A stretch of 63,289 bases of DNA from CAZISM01 sp964541895. Lineage in GTDB: Bacteria; Zhuqueibacterota; Zhuqueibacteria; Residuimicrobiales; Residuimicrobiaceae. The stretch covers positions 1-63,289 of the forward strand of contig CAZISM010000017.1 of NCBI GenBank assembly GCA_964541895.1. Direction: 5' to 3'. The translations under genes were made by a program, and so were the position numbers. The notes under the pieces are model-generated. The model was not told the origin of the DNA, did not search any database, and saw nothing but the letters and a program-made list of their open reading frames with translations. Below are positions 27,301 to 36,065 of the stretch, one piece after another (the stretch's first letter is position 1; every line of letters starts with the position of its first letter).

Positions 27301-28564
27301 GAAAAAAAGCGGTGAGTTATGCTGGGAGTGGGCTTCCATTTCACCGATCAAGAACGAGGCCGGTACCATCAGCCATTTTATCGCCGTCAAGGAGGATATA
27401 ACCGACTATAAACGGCTGCAGAAAGAGCTGATCGCCGCCAGGGACAAAGCGGAGGAGAGCGACCGGCTCAAGTCGGCCTTTTTGAAAAATATCTCCCATG
27501 AAATCCGCACGCCGCTGAACGGCATCATGGGCTTTACCGAGCTGCTGCTCGATCCCAACAATTCCGACGACGAACGGCTGCAGTTCTCCTATCACATCAC
27601 GCTCAGCGTCAACCGTCTGATCAAGACGGTGACGGACATTATCAACATCGCCAGCATCGAAACCGGCCAGGAGGTGGTGCGCGAAAAAACGGCCGACCTG
27701 ATGCAGCTGCTGGAAAATGCGTTCGAAGAGCTGCAGCGCACCGCCGACAGCAAAATTCAGATCACGCTGCAAACCGACCTGCAGCCTGAGGAGTGTTCGA
27801 TATGGGTGGATGAAGCCAAACTCAGCCAGATCCTGGCCAACCTGACGGAAAACGCCTTAAAGTTCACTTACAGCGGCGAAATCAACCTCGGCTGCAGACG
27901 GCTGGGTGACGAATTGCAGTTTTTCGTCACCGACACGGGCATCGGCATTCCTCTGGAACATCATCAGACTATTTTTGAGCGCTTTCGCCAGGTCGATGAT
28001 TCGCTCAATCGCCAATACGAAGGCACCGGCTTGGGACTCTCGATCTGCAAATCCTATGTTGATATGATGGGCGGCAGAATGTGGCTCGAATCGGAGCAGG
28101 GCAGAGGCAGCTCTTTTTATTTTACCATACCGTTCAAACCGGCGGCGCCGCTGCCGGTGCGCCAGCAGCAGCAAGCGCCGGCGGTCCTCAAGCCGCCCGC
28201 CAGGGCCGAAAAAACCGTGCTCATCGTGGAAGACGGCGAGATCAACTTTCTTCTGGCCAAAGAGTATCTGTCCGGCCTGGAGGTGAATATTCTGCACGCC
28301 ACCAACGGCAGCGAGGCGGTGGACATGTGCCTCGCCCAGCCCGAAATCGACCTCGTGCTGATGGACATTAAAATGCCCGTGATGGACGGGTTCGAGGCCA
28401 CCAGGCTTATCAAGGACAAACGGCCGCATCTGCCCATCATCGCGCAAACGGCCTATGCCCTGTTCGGGGATCGTGACAAGGCGATCAACGAAGGTTGTGA
28501 TGATTACATCGCCAAGCCGTTCAAGAAGGATGACCTGCTGGCGAAAATCTCGCAATACCTGTGA
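24347..28564 (+). CDS. Cytoplasmic PAS/GAF hybrid histidine kinase
   Basis: This 1405-residue kinase begins with a Lys/Arg-rich tail like its upstream neighbour. By eye the order is PAS (about 60-175), PAS (180-300), GAF (305-485), PAS (488-610), GAF (625-785), PAS (790-900), PAS (905-1030), HisKA with SHEIRTPLNGIMGF (His about 1051), HATPase with DTGIGIP and GTGLGLSI, and receiver (about 1285-1405) with Asp in LVLMDIKMP and an intact AKPF Lys. No membrane span is seen, so signals should be intracellular. Two hybrid kinases in tandem without a downstream phosphotransfer protein suggests a separate Hpt partner elsewhere. Confidence 0.9.
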   Translation: MSDGKKSDGQLKRPSKNRDQKGARSSAALRAETSGKRGQAHRAMPSEPILWNNEELPHMIPASLLGEATIALFIGVEGIIVHCNGYACDMLGYVSPVEVCGTSMYDLVPEKYHPLLKKRLQPRRKGAGHVQTEFEMKGRDGRAVWLEAVFQAIFYQNKAAVLMFGKDISYRIQLEEALRTSEYKYRSLLENAGEAVLVLQDGRIKFFNKRTPEMIGRSERELAAKSFAEFIHPDDRAMVLQRYQQRMQGIPTPASYVFRVLHGSGDLRWTEIKVAEIIWEGRPATLNFLDDITQRRAAEQELDNKMRQLSWISSSASTLLRIETRVEILEYVKGILSELSGADYLVISDYDPEYQSIVPRYHIGLEPFLDQARKTFGLELGQFSVPMAELAHQMDDLLRMEIHLVERGFYTLLNKKYPLALCRGFEKLMGIEKIYIRAFIWKGRLFGGLMLAFKKGHLLQNQTILEPIINQAALALGRRMYEESLLHSEEKYRLLIDSLGEGVSTTDLREVFTFANPAADEIFGMPRGGLVGRSLLDFLSDDDQAQVLAETGRKKEHQREQSKYEIVITRTDGQQRNLLVTSSALLDQNRQLTGTFGIFRDITERKSSEEALQRKAHEDAALASISSSMLKPDATLDRVVEQILVHARSLTGSRHGFVSFIDQENGDNIVQINTTMFGRTPTDRNKTVIHRTSDGRYPGLLGQSLNTRSVCVLNTLPSRSGALAWPKEYVALDNFLSIPVQFGEQLLGQIGMANSERGYGAPHIEVLQRIAELYALFLQQKKMMQVIEESEDRYSTFVNSNLDMVFLKDTDYRYAVVNSQLAEFFGKTAPEVIGRTDYDLMSEAAADACRFSDEEALRKGEVFINEEVIGQRVYETRKFPVTIKNKKVVGGIIRDITAQKAAQEEILKLSKGIEQSPASVVITDIQGNIEYVNAKFCTLTGYTLEEVIGKNPRILKSTEDNVTDYTALWNTILAGEEWRGEFYNRKKSGELCWEWASISPIKNEAGTISHFIAVKEDITDYKRLQKELIAARDKAEESDRLKSAFLKNISHEIRTPLNGIMGFTELLLDPNNSDDERLQFSYHITLSVNRLIKTVTDIINIASIETGQEVVREKTADLMQLLENAFEELQRTADSKIQITLQTDLQPEECSIWVDEAKLSQILANLTENALKFTYSGEINLGCRRLGDELQFFVTDTGIGIPLEHHQTIFERFRQVDDSLNRQYEGTGLGLSICKSYVDMMGGRMWLESEQGRGSSFYFTIPFKPAAPLPVRQQQQAPAVLKPPARAEKTVLIVEDGEINFLLAKEYLSGLEVNILHATNGSEAVDMCLAQPEIDLVLMDIKMPVMDGFEATRLIKDKRPHLPIIAQTAYALFGDRDKAINEGCDDYIAKPFKKDDLLAKISQYL

Positions 28565-28574
28565 ACGGTTTTCC

Positions 28575-28599
28575 GGCCGCTGCCTCCCGGTCAGCGGCC
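28575..28599 (+). terminator. Hairpin after second hybrid kinase
   Basis: GGCCGCTG and CAGCGGCC form an 8-bp perfect stem 11 bases after the stop. The T-run is interrupted (TTGCCCCTTTT). Confidence 0.5.
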
Positions 28600-28710
28600 T
28601 TGCCCCTTTTACTTGCCAGGCCGGCTGAAAAAATAATTTGATCCTGTACAACTTAATTCTTACCTTTACCTATCCCATACGCCCGTTTGCCGTTGTTCAT
28701 CCATGGGGAG

Positions 28711-31700
28711 ATGATACCTGCCTTGCGAACGCCGATACTTTTCCTCTTTGCCTTTTATTCAACCCTGGCGGCCAGGACCTTCGAGTACACGCCGCCCGCC
28801 CCCTCGCATCGCGCCTGGTCCATTGACCTGCAGAAAGAGCTGGGTTTGCCCTGGCTGCTGATCTCTTCGCCGGTGCGCGGACAGGTCCGTGATTACCTCT
28901 TTTATGATCGTAACAACGGCTGGCTGCTGGAAGACAATCAGCCCCAGGTGAGCCGGCTCTGGCGGCTGGTGGACGGCCGCTGGCAGGTGGTGGAATGGCA
29001 GGAGCTTCGGGGACGCGATCTGGCAGAACTCTGGGGTTTCGGCAAAGAACTCTGGTTCACCGCCAATGATCCGGTCATGCCGCGCAAATATGAAATCTAT
29101 TGCTGGGACGGCCGGCGGCTGAAATACTTTCCCACCCCCAATTCCGATCANNNNNNNNNNNNNNNNNNNNNNNNNNNNNNNNNNNNNNNNNNNNNNNNNN
29201 NNNNNNNNNNNNNNNNNNNNNNNNNNNNNNNNNNNNNNNNNNNNNNNNNNTCTATTGCTGGGACGGCCGGCGGCTGAAATACTTTCCCACCCCCAATTCC
29301 GATCAGATTTATGACCTGGTCATTTACGGCCCTCAAGAAGGCTGGGCGTGCGGCGCCTGGGGGCAGATGATGCGTTACGATGGCAGGGAGTGGCGTCTGG
29401 TGGATGTGCCGACGCCGTATCATATTAAAAAGATTTTCAACAGCCCTGATGGTCAACGCTTCGCGCTGATTCGAAAGCCCAGAAAAGAGTTTGGTTTTCT
29501 TTCATTGGTCGAGGGTCAATGGCGACCGGCTACAACGTCTGAACTGGAAACACTGCCGATGTATCCTCTTGCGCCCGATCTTGATGCTTCTACGGCCATT
29601 ATTATGGACAATAATTCCAGCGCGGATTTGATCAAACAACGTATATCCGCAACGCTAAAGCCGTACCAGGATAAAACAATCCCCAACGATACGTTAATCC
29701 TGCATGATCCGACCAGTCCCCAATTTCTTCTCTGTTTCGGATTAAAAGGAGATGCGCGCAATCCTGTTCATAATGAGTTTCCCGCCGATATTCATCTCAG
29801 AGATCTCTTGTTTCCGTACTTTATAGGTGTGGAGCAAAAGGCTGGGTGGAATTATACACGACTTTGTTTTTATTCTTTTTCCTATCTTGAGCGCACGATC
29901 CTGATAAAGACGCCGGTGCCGAGAGGCACCCTGATAAAGAACCTTTTCGCATTCTCTCCTAATTATATGAATTATCTGGAACACGGTATTTGTATAGCTG
30001 ATTTTAATAATGACGGAGCAGATGACCGTTATATTGTCGCCACAAACTATCCCAATAGGCTTTTTCTTTCATTCGTCTATCCGCTGGATATATGGCCGCG
30101 ATATATAGACAGAGGAGAAGAGACTGGTGTAACCGGCCGGGCCAGGCAAGATGGCGGGGTTGCCAATTACGATGAGGGCACCTCCTGTGCCGATATCGAA
30201 AACGACGGCGATCAGGATATTATAGTCACCTCCCTGTATACGACGCTGGAATTGTATGTCCAGACCCATTCAATCCGTTTTCAGGAGCAGGCACATGAGC
30301 GTGGTCTGGGCCATGTGCTGGGCCGGGCCTATTCCGCCATCTGGGGCGATGTCAACAATGATGGCAGCATTGACCTGTTCGTATCGCTGGAAGATTCCTC
30401 CAACCGGCTGTTCCTCAACGACGGCGCTGGTTTTTTCAGGGACGTCACCGTCGCCGCCGGCCTCTACGTCTCCCGCGGCGGCGTCGGCTCCATGTTCAGC
30501 GATATCGATCTGGACGGGGACCTCGATCTTTTTGTGCCCCGTTACGGCGCCCGTAATCTCTTGTATTGTAACGAAGGTTCGCTTATGGGCATGCCCCGTT
30601 TTATAGAAATCGGCCGTTCCGCCGGCGTGGCCGGTGTCGACAGCATCGCCCGCTCCTCCTGCGGCGTGTTCGCCGATGTGGACAATGACGGCGATCTAGA
30701 TCTGTTCGTGACCAATCTGACCTGCGCTAACTGGTTTTATCTCAACGACGGCCATGGCCGCTTCTCGGCAGGCGAATTTCCCGAGGACCTGGAGCCGCTG
30801 CGGCCCTCGCAGACAGCGGCTTTTCTGGATGCCGACCACGATGGCGATCTGGATCTTTATGTCGGCAACCGTTCTTACAGCTCGTATTACGAAAATCTCG
30901 GCCAGGGGCGATTTATCGATCGCACCGGGATCATGTCCGCCGGCAATGAGGGCTTTGTGACCGGCATGGCGGTGTATGATGAAGGGGAAGACGGTGACCC
31001 GGATCTTTATCTGGCCGACGACTTGGGGGTCAGCCGCATACTTGAGAACACATTAAATATGCGCAATTTTATCAAAGTAAAACTAGAAGGGATCTATAGC
31101 AATCGCGACGCGATTGGCAGCCGGGTGTATCTATATCGGGGCCATCAAGCCGGCGGTCAGTTGCTGGCCGTTGCAGAGGTCAACGGCGGCAGCGGCTTTA
31201 ACAGCATGAGCAGCCGGACCGTGCATTTTGGCACCGGCTCGGATTCGCTTCTGTCGGTGCGCGTCCGCTTTCCCTCTGGTATCGTTCGTGACCTCGCCGG
31301 GGTTAGGCCCGGAACCGTAGTGCGCATTTCTGAAGCCGACGGGATGGATCGCCGTCTGGGCCTGCTGGCCAAATGGTGGCGGCGTTCCAGCAACAAGCCG
31401 GATAATCAACTGGCCTTTGCGTTCATTTTTCTTTTTATTCTGTTTATACTCTCCTGCTATTTGTATTACCGGCGATTCTCGTGGTGGCAGTGGCCGGCAG
31501 GCATCTATCTGGTGCTATTACCCATAGTGTTGTTCATCAGCATCATAGTCTTTGCCGCTTCCTCGTCCCCGTTCAAGCTGTATCTGGCGGCGCAGGCCGT
31601 CGGACTGGCGGCCTGGTGGCTGGGTAAAAAGGTAGTGGAGAGAATTTACAAAAGACCCTTATTGCGCGAAGAGCTCCTGGAAAAGCTTTTTCTGTCCTCG

Positions 31701-32522
31701 AATGCTTTTTTTCACGGCGAATGGGGTGAGCGCAAGCTGAATCGACTGGAATTATACTGCATTAATATCCAGACCAGCGTGGAGGACAAGGCTGTTTTGG
31801 ACACAACGCTGGAAACCATAAACGATTTTTTCTCGGCTGTGCTGCCTGAAATAGAGAATATAATGTCCTTCGCCTATTACGTGGCCATGGCACGCGAAGT
31901 TCGCGTAAAGCTGCGCAAGACGATCGCCGCTCTTGCGCACAGCTTGAATCAACTCAAAGTTGAAATTACTTTGAATGCGAAGGAGCGGGTCCAATCGGCC
32001 AGGCTCACGGTGCAGCACGTGCAGGTGCTTCGTGCCGAGTTACAGGCTCTTCGGCAGCAAGTGGTGCAACGGTTTACCAGCGACATACCAACCATCCTGG
32101 CCGACTGTTTGCAGAGCCTGTCCGACTCTAGTGCACAGTGGGACATTCAAAACCGTCTCGGTCCGGGTATTAAAGTGCGCATCACCCCGTCCTCTCTGGA
32201 GCAGATCATCGATAACCTGCTGCGCAACGCCATTCGCGCTGTTGCTGGAGGCGATGATCGGCGCATTCAGGTGGTGGTGGATGGCAATCGGGATGTGGTG
32301 AGCTTGCGGGTAGCGGATTCCGGCGCCGGTGTGCCGGCGCCGGTTCTAGCGCAGCTGTTCCAGCAGCACATCGTGCGGCCGAATAACAAAGGTGGATTCG
32401 GTTTGTATCATGCCCATGAACGACTGACCAAGTTTGGCGGTACCATCCGGCATCTGCCGCCGGTACCGGGATATAGCGGAGCTGTGTTTGAAATTCAGCT
32501 AAAGAGGGTTGATCATGAGTGA
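28711..32522 (+). CDS. Membrane sensor kinase with seven FG-GAP repeats and UnbV ectodomain
   Basis: After collapsing the false gap at 29151-29250, one frame of about 1218 residues remains. It has an N-terminal hydrophobic export segment, then a Trp-rich region (GWLLEDNQ, WACGAWGQMMRYDG) like a partial two-component-regulator propeller. Seven FG-GAP calcium loops follow (for example DIENDGDQDI, DVDNDGDLDLF), then a UnbV/ASPIC domain (DAIGSRVYLYRG). Next come three membrane spans (around LAFAFIFLFILFILSC) and a kinase part: LAHSLNQLK (possible phosphoacceptor His near 1025), N-box IIDNLLRNAIRAV, VADSGAGVP and GGFGLYHAHERL. The start is uncertain (GGGGAG abuts the ATG). It overlaps the NtrC-type gene by 8 bases. 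The fusion is unusual; the ligand is unknown. Confidence 0.85.
29096..29305. repeat. False gap with 55-bp contig overlap
   Basis: Bases 29096-29150 and 29251-29305 are identical over 55 bp and stand immediately either side of 100 N (29151-29250). This is what a scaffolder leaves when two contigs share an assembly k-mer. Removing one copy plus the Ns keeps the reading frame (the 155-base shift matches the frame change), so the true locus is continuous. Confidence 0.92.
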
Positions 32523-33888
32523 GCGACTATCTCTACTTCTGGTAGATGATGATCCGGTGTTTGCCGGTGACCTGATGCTGCTGGGCAAGGAGCTGTTCGA
32601 GATCAAATATGTCACTTCAGGTGAAGACGGCCTGGCCTGTCTGCGCCATGAGCGCCCGGATGCGGTGTTGCTTGATCTTTGTCTGGGAACAGGGATGGAT
32701 GGCATGCAAACCTTGAAACGAATTCGCGAATCCCAGCCGGATCTGCCGGTGCTCATGATTACCAATAGCGATTCAGTGGATGCGGCGGTGGAGGCCATGA
32801 AATTAGGCGCCATCCATTATGCCACGAAACGGCCCAATGTGCGTGAACTGGCTTCCATCATCGAACGCGAGCTCAAAAGCACGGCCTGGAAAAAATTGTA
32901 TCAGGAGCAGTATCGCCAAAAGTACGGACGCATGGTCGGCGACTCGGCCGTCATGCGCGCCCTGTTCCAATCGATATCCCGCCTGGCGCCCAATTCGTCT
33001 ACGGTGTTGATCACCGGTGAACCCGGCGTGGGCAAAGAACTGGTGGCGCACGAAATCCACGCTCGCAGCGGCCGCGCTCATGCGCCGTTCATCGCCGTCA
33101 ATTGCGGCGCTGTGCCCGATCAGCTCTTTGAAAGCGAACTGTTCGGTCATGAGAAGGGCAGTTTCACCAGTGCCTATAATCGGCAACTTGGCAAATTTGA
33201 GTTGGCCGATGGCGGCACCCTGTTTCTTGACGAAATCGGCAACCTCTCCATGATCAATCAGGGAAAGCTGCTGCGTGTTCTGGAGGAGCATGCCGTTCAT
33301 CGATTGGGCGGCAGCTCAGCCATTCCGGTCGATGTGCGAGTTGTCGCCGCCACCAATCAGGATCTGGTGGAGGCGTGTGACAAGGAGCGGTTTCGTCGGG
33401 ATTTGTACTATCGTATCTGTACCTTGCAGATCAATGTTCCTGCTCTGCGGGAACGACGCCAGGATATTCCGGTATTGATCGCCCATTTTGTAAAGCAGAT
33501 TATGATGAACATGGCGCGCAGAGGACCGGGCTTTGGTGACGCCGCGGTGCAAGCCATGTGTCGCTACGACTGGCCGGGGAACGTGCGCGAGCTGCGCAAT
33601 ATCGTGGAACGGCATCTTACCATGATTCCGGACCGAACCATCGAAGTGGCGGATCTGCACCTGAATCAGGATAACAAGGGATCGCGAAGCCTTTTTGACG
33701 ACCTCTGGGAATTGCCCTACATTCAGGCACGTCGAAAAGCGATCGCCGAGTTTCAGAAAGAGTATTTTTTGCGTTTACTCGAACGTCATGACGGCAGCAT
33801 CACCAAAGCGGCGGCTGCGGGCCGGGTCGCGCGATCGACCCTGCATCGATTGTTCGGCAACGGCGATGTTGCCTCTCACTCTGATTGA
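32515..33888 (+). CDS. NtrC-type response regulator with altered GAFTGA loop
   Basis: The 457-residue product has a receiver (acidic pocket VDDDP, phosphoacceptor Asp54 in LLDLCLG, Lys in YATKRP), an AAA+ domain with Walker A GEPGVGKE near 168, Walker B LFLDEIG, WPGNVREL, and a Fis-type HTH (SITKAAAAGRVARSTLHRLFG) at the end. The sigma-54 contact loop, normally GAFTGA, reads GSFTSA at about 215-220. Loop changes often weaken sigma-54 activation, so it may act on a divergent partner or not as a classic activator. ATG 32515 lies within the end of the kinase gene, making them a coupled pair. Confidence 0.9.
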   Translation: MSERLSLLLVDDDPVFAGDLMLLGKELFEIKYVTSGEDGLACLRHERPDAVLLDLCLGTGMDGMQTLKRIRESQPDLPVLMITNSDSVDAAVEAMKLGAIHYATKRPNVRELASIIERELKSTAWKKLYQEQYRQKYGRMVGDSAVMRALFQSISRLAPNSSTVLITGEPGVGKELVAHEIHARSGRAHAPFIAVNCGAVPDQLFESELFGHEKGSFTSAYNRQLGKFELADGGTLFLDEIGNLSMINQGKLLRVLEEHAVHRLGGSSAIPVDVRVVAATNQDLVEACDKERFRRDLYYRICTLQINVPALRERRQDIPVLIAHFVKQIMMNMARRGPGFGDAAVQAMCRYDWPGNVRELRNIVERHLTMIPDRTIEVADLHLNQDNKGSRSLFDDLWELPYIQARRKAIAEFQKEYFLRLLERHDGSITKAAAAGRVARSTLHRLFGNGDVASHSD

Positions 33889-33987
33889 GCGATTGCTGTG
33901 GCCGAAGCGTCTCGCTTCGGCCTGTTGTGGGTAATGTACCGTCCGACTCGCCAAAATCGCTGTGAGCGTGGCGCTGTCAGCCTGAAA

Positions 33988-34093
33988 TGGAGCAAATGCC
34001 GCGTTTTTTGTTGCAAAATTGCTCCAGCCTAACAACATGATTATTATATAGTAAGAATTTTCCTGCCCGATCCGGTGTTGCAAAATTGCTCCA
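33988..34093. promoter_or_regulatory. Three TTGCTCCA octamers (candidate enhancer sites)
   Basis: TTGCTCCA occurs at 34019-34026 and 34086-34093, each within a 17-bp direct repeat (GTTGCAAAATTGCTCCA at 34010 and 34077). It occurs inverted (TGGAGCAA) at 33988-33995. They lie about 95-200 bases upstream of the sigma-54-like element, a typical enhancer distance. Binding by the adjacent NtrC-type regulator is inferred. Confidence 0.45.
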
Positions 34094-34186
34094 AATGTCA
34101 CGCCCGTTTACTTCTCCTGGATGACCACTGTTTTGTAATCCTATTAATTACAGCGCTTTATTATTGGTCAATCAAGTACTGGTTTC

Positions 34187-34202
34187 TGGCATTTTTTTTG
34201 AT
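34187..34202 (+). promoter_or_regulatory. Sigma-54-like element
   Basis: TGGCA, eight T, then GAT gives TGGCA-N6-TTGAT with GG and the -12 pair at exact spacing, but the -12 GC is GA. The T-run makes chance resemblance possible. It lies 146 bases before the pseudo-receiver ATG. Confidence 0.4.
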
Positions 34203-34347
34203 AAGAGGCCAGTGTGACCGCGGGGGAGGTCACGAACTTGAGAGAGTGGTTATTGTGGCCGAAGCGTCTCGCTTCGGCGACGTTTTGGGCACGAATCGCT
34301 CCTCTTTGTCAGCATCCCCGTCAATAGTGAACCGTTATGAGGTCTTT

Positions 34348-34656
34348 ATGGCGCAGGCCTTGTTGTTGGACGATGATTCGGAATTTCTGCTGGCCGTGCA
34401 GAAAATGCTGCCGCGGCACACCAACTGGCTGGCGACCGGGGATCTGTCCAGGGCTTCCGAACTGCTCTCCACCATCTCCTTTGACCTGGTCATCATCCGA
34501 CAAAAAAATAAACAGTTGGTGGAGAACCTGATCGCCCGCCACTTTAGTCAGTCAACCCGGCAAACCCTGCCGCTCAAGGCGATTGTGGTGCTGCCGAGGT
34601 ATTTTTGGCAATGTCGGATGAGGAGGTTGGTGAAGGATTTTTCAGATAACTTTTAA
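34348..34656 (+). pseudogene. Degenerate receiver-like fragment
   Basis: A 102-codon frame from ATG 34348 (ATGAGG upstream) begins like a receiver domain (ALLLDDDSEFLLAVQKML with the acidic pocket), but the phosphoacceptor Asp is gone: the usual DLVILD position reads FDLVIIRQKNK. The last third (RYFWQCRMRRLVKDF) does not look receiver-like. A different frame there (AMSDEEVGEGFF) fits better, so a frameshift is likely. It ends where the truncated vWA coding frame begins. Probably a decayed gene, though a small pseudo-receiver protein cannot be excluded. Confidence 0.55.
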
Positions 34657-35876
34657 TTCTGGCGGCCACTACTTTTGTTAATCAGCTGGCCAGCAGTGCT
34701 AAAGCGGCTTTGATCAGTTTTAGCTCCAGCAGCCGGGTGGATGTCTCCTTCACCACTGACAAGCTGACGATAAAAAACGCCATCCGTGCATTGCGTGCGG
34801 AAGGTGGCACTGCCATCTATGATGCATGCCGGGATGCGATCAATCATTCCAACAGCCAATCAGGACGGAAAGCGATCATTCTCTTGTCGGACGGAGAAGA
34901 TACCGCCAGCACAATTTCGCGGAATGATGTTACTACTGATGCGGTACGATATAACGTTCCTATTTTTTCCATTGGTTTGGGAATGGTACAAAACGGACCG
35001 GAAGAACAGGTATTATCTGACCTGGCCATTAAAAGCGGTGGACGCTATTATAGAGCGCCAGACGCTACGAAATTAGCTGAAATTTATCAGCTGTTATCGC
35101 AACAGTTGCAATGTCAATACCAGGTCACTTTTGTTTCTCCGAATCCTAGCCCTGATGGATCGACGCGCAACGTGACGATAGGGTGTCGCTATCAAAGCGT
35201 GCTGTTACAGCAGACAAAAACATATCAGTCTCCAGCCTCTGGGGGCACATCTTCTTCGTTGAACCTGGTCGTCGCTTCCCCACAGAACATCAGCAATACC
35301 TTTTGACTGGAGGTGCAGGGCCACTCGCTGATCGATCTGTTTGGTTTGAGTTTTGAATTGGCATTTGCTCCTGCGATGTATATTCATCTCTATCCGCCGC
35401 CCTCATCGAGTATGCAAGCAGGTGATTTGTGGAGCAATCCGAACGACCTGGTGTTCTATGCCGATGCCGACAAATCTGCCGGGACGATAAAGGTTGGGTA
35501 TCCTTCGCAAACCACATATGTCCAGAGCACCGCCGGCACAGCCCCTGCCGAATTCCAACTGGTGCAGAACTATCCCAATCCGTTTAACGGGGCAACACGA
35601 ATTGATTTTTCCCTCCCGCAATCGGGTGTGGTGCGGTTGGCGGTGTACAACATCACCGGGCAGCTGCTGGAACAGCTGCATGACGGATTTTTGGCCGCCG
35701 GGCATTATTCCGCGCACTGGCAGGGCCAGGACAGGCTGGGCCGAAAAATGCAGGGCGGGATTTACCTGGCTGTTCTTCACTGCGGCGGGGAATACAGGAG
35801 CGTAAAAATGATGTATGTGCCCTGGACGACCTGCAAAATTTTCTTGCGCAACGTCGTTTTAATTTGTATCATGTAG
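34650..35876 (+). pseudogene. Broken vWA/cohesin-like T9SS surface protein
   Basis: An open frame without a start begins at 34650 inside a von Willebrand factor A domain (FVNQL, AALISFSS, GGTAIYDAC, IILLSDGED). The DxSxS metal site that should precede it is missing. The frame runs to TGA at 35304-35306 and resumes in the same frame with LEVQGHSLIDLFGLSFELAF, a cohesin-like domain. It ends in a T9SS tail (EFQLVQNYPNPFN through YRSVKMMYV) plus an odd 18-residue extension. The stop sits where relatives commonly have Trp (FWxxV), so TGG to TGA is the simplest cause. N-terminal loss plus a nonsense codon make this a pseudogene. Confidence 0.75.
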
Positions 35877-35920
35877 GGCGCCTAGCGCGGGTGGGGATGA
35901 GACATTGAAGATCGTATTTT

Positions 35921-35965
35921 AAGGCCCGACCCAATCTGACCAGATGTGCGGTTGGGCCTTTTTTT
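35921..35965 (+). terminator. Intrinsic terminator
   Basis: AAGGCCCGACC pairs with GGTTGGGCCTT (one G-U pair), with ATCT/AGAT inside, followed by a run of seven or more T. It follows the broken surface-protein gene and precedes the NarL-type kinase. Confidence 0.85.
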
Positions 35966-36065
35966 ATTCCAAGTTCAAATAGGCCGGGGCTGTGAGTTTA
36001 CGGTTCGCTGCCGAGGGTCGTGAAAGCGGATTTGCAAAGGCTGGCCGGCCAGGAGACAGAGCGCC

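Larger units (their letters stand above)
33901..34278. repeat. Two copies of a perfect 21-bp palindrome
   Basis: The arms GCCGAAGCG and CGCTTCGGC around TCT occur at 33901-33921 and again at 34258-34278. TGTG precedes the first and the second, so the match extends to about 25 bp. They bracket a gene-free stretch of about 450 bases that also holds the TTGCTCCA sites and the sigma-54-like element. Confidence 0.6.

Noticed and set aside
29096..29305. Tandem duplication inside the sensor kinase gene
   Set aside because: The copies flank 100 N exactly and are 55 bp, the mark of a contig overlap; collapse restores the frame, so this is not a biological duplication.
35304..35306. TGA read as tryptophan (altered genetic code)
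   Set aside because: Other intact genes here end with TGA in overlapping arrangements (for example the GH1 gene at 6547 and the sensor kinase at 32520-32522), so TGA is a normal stop.
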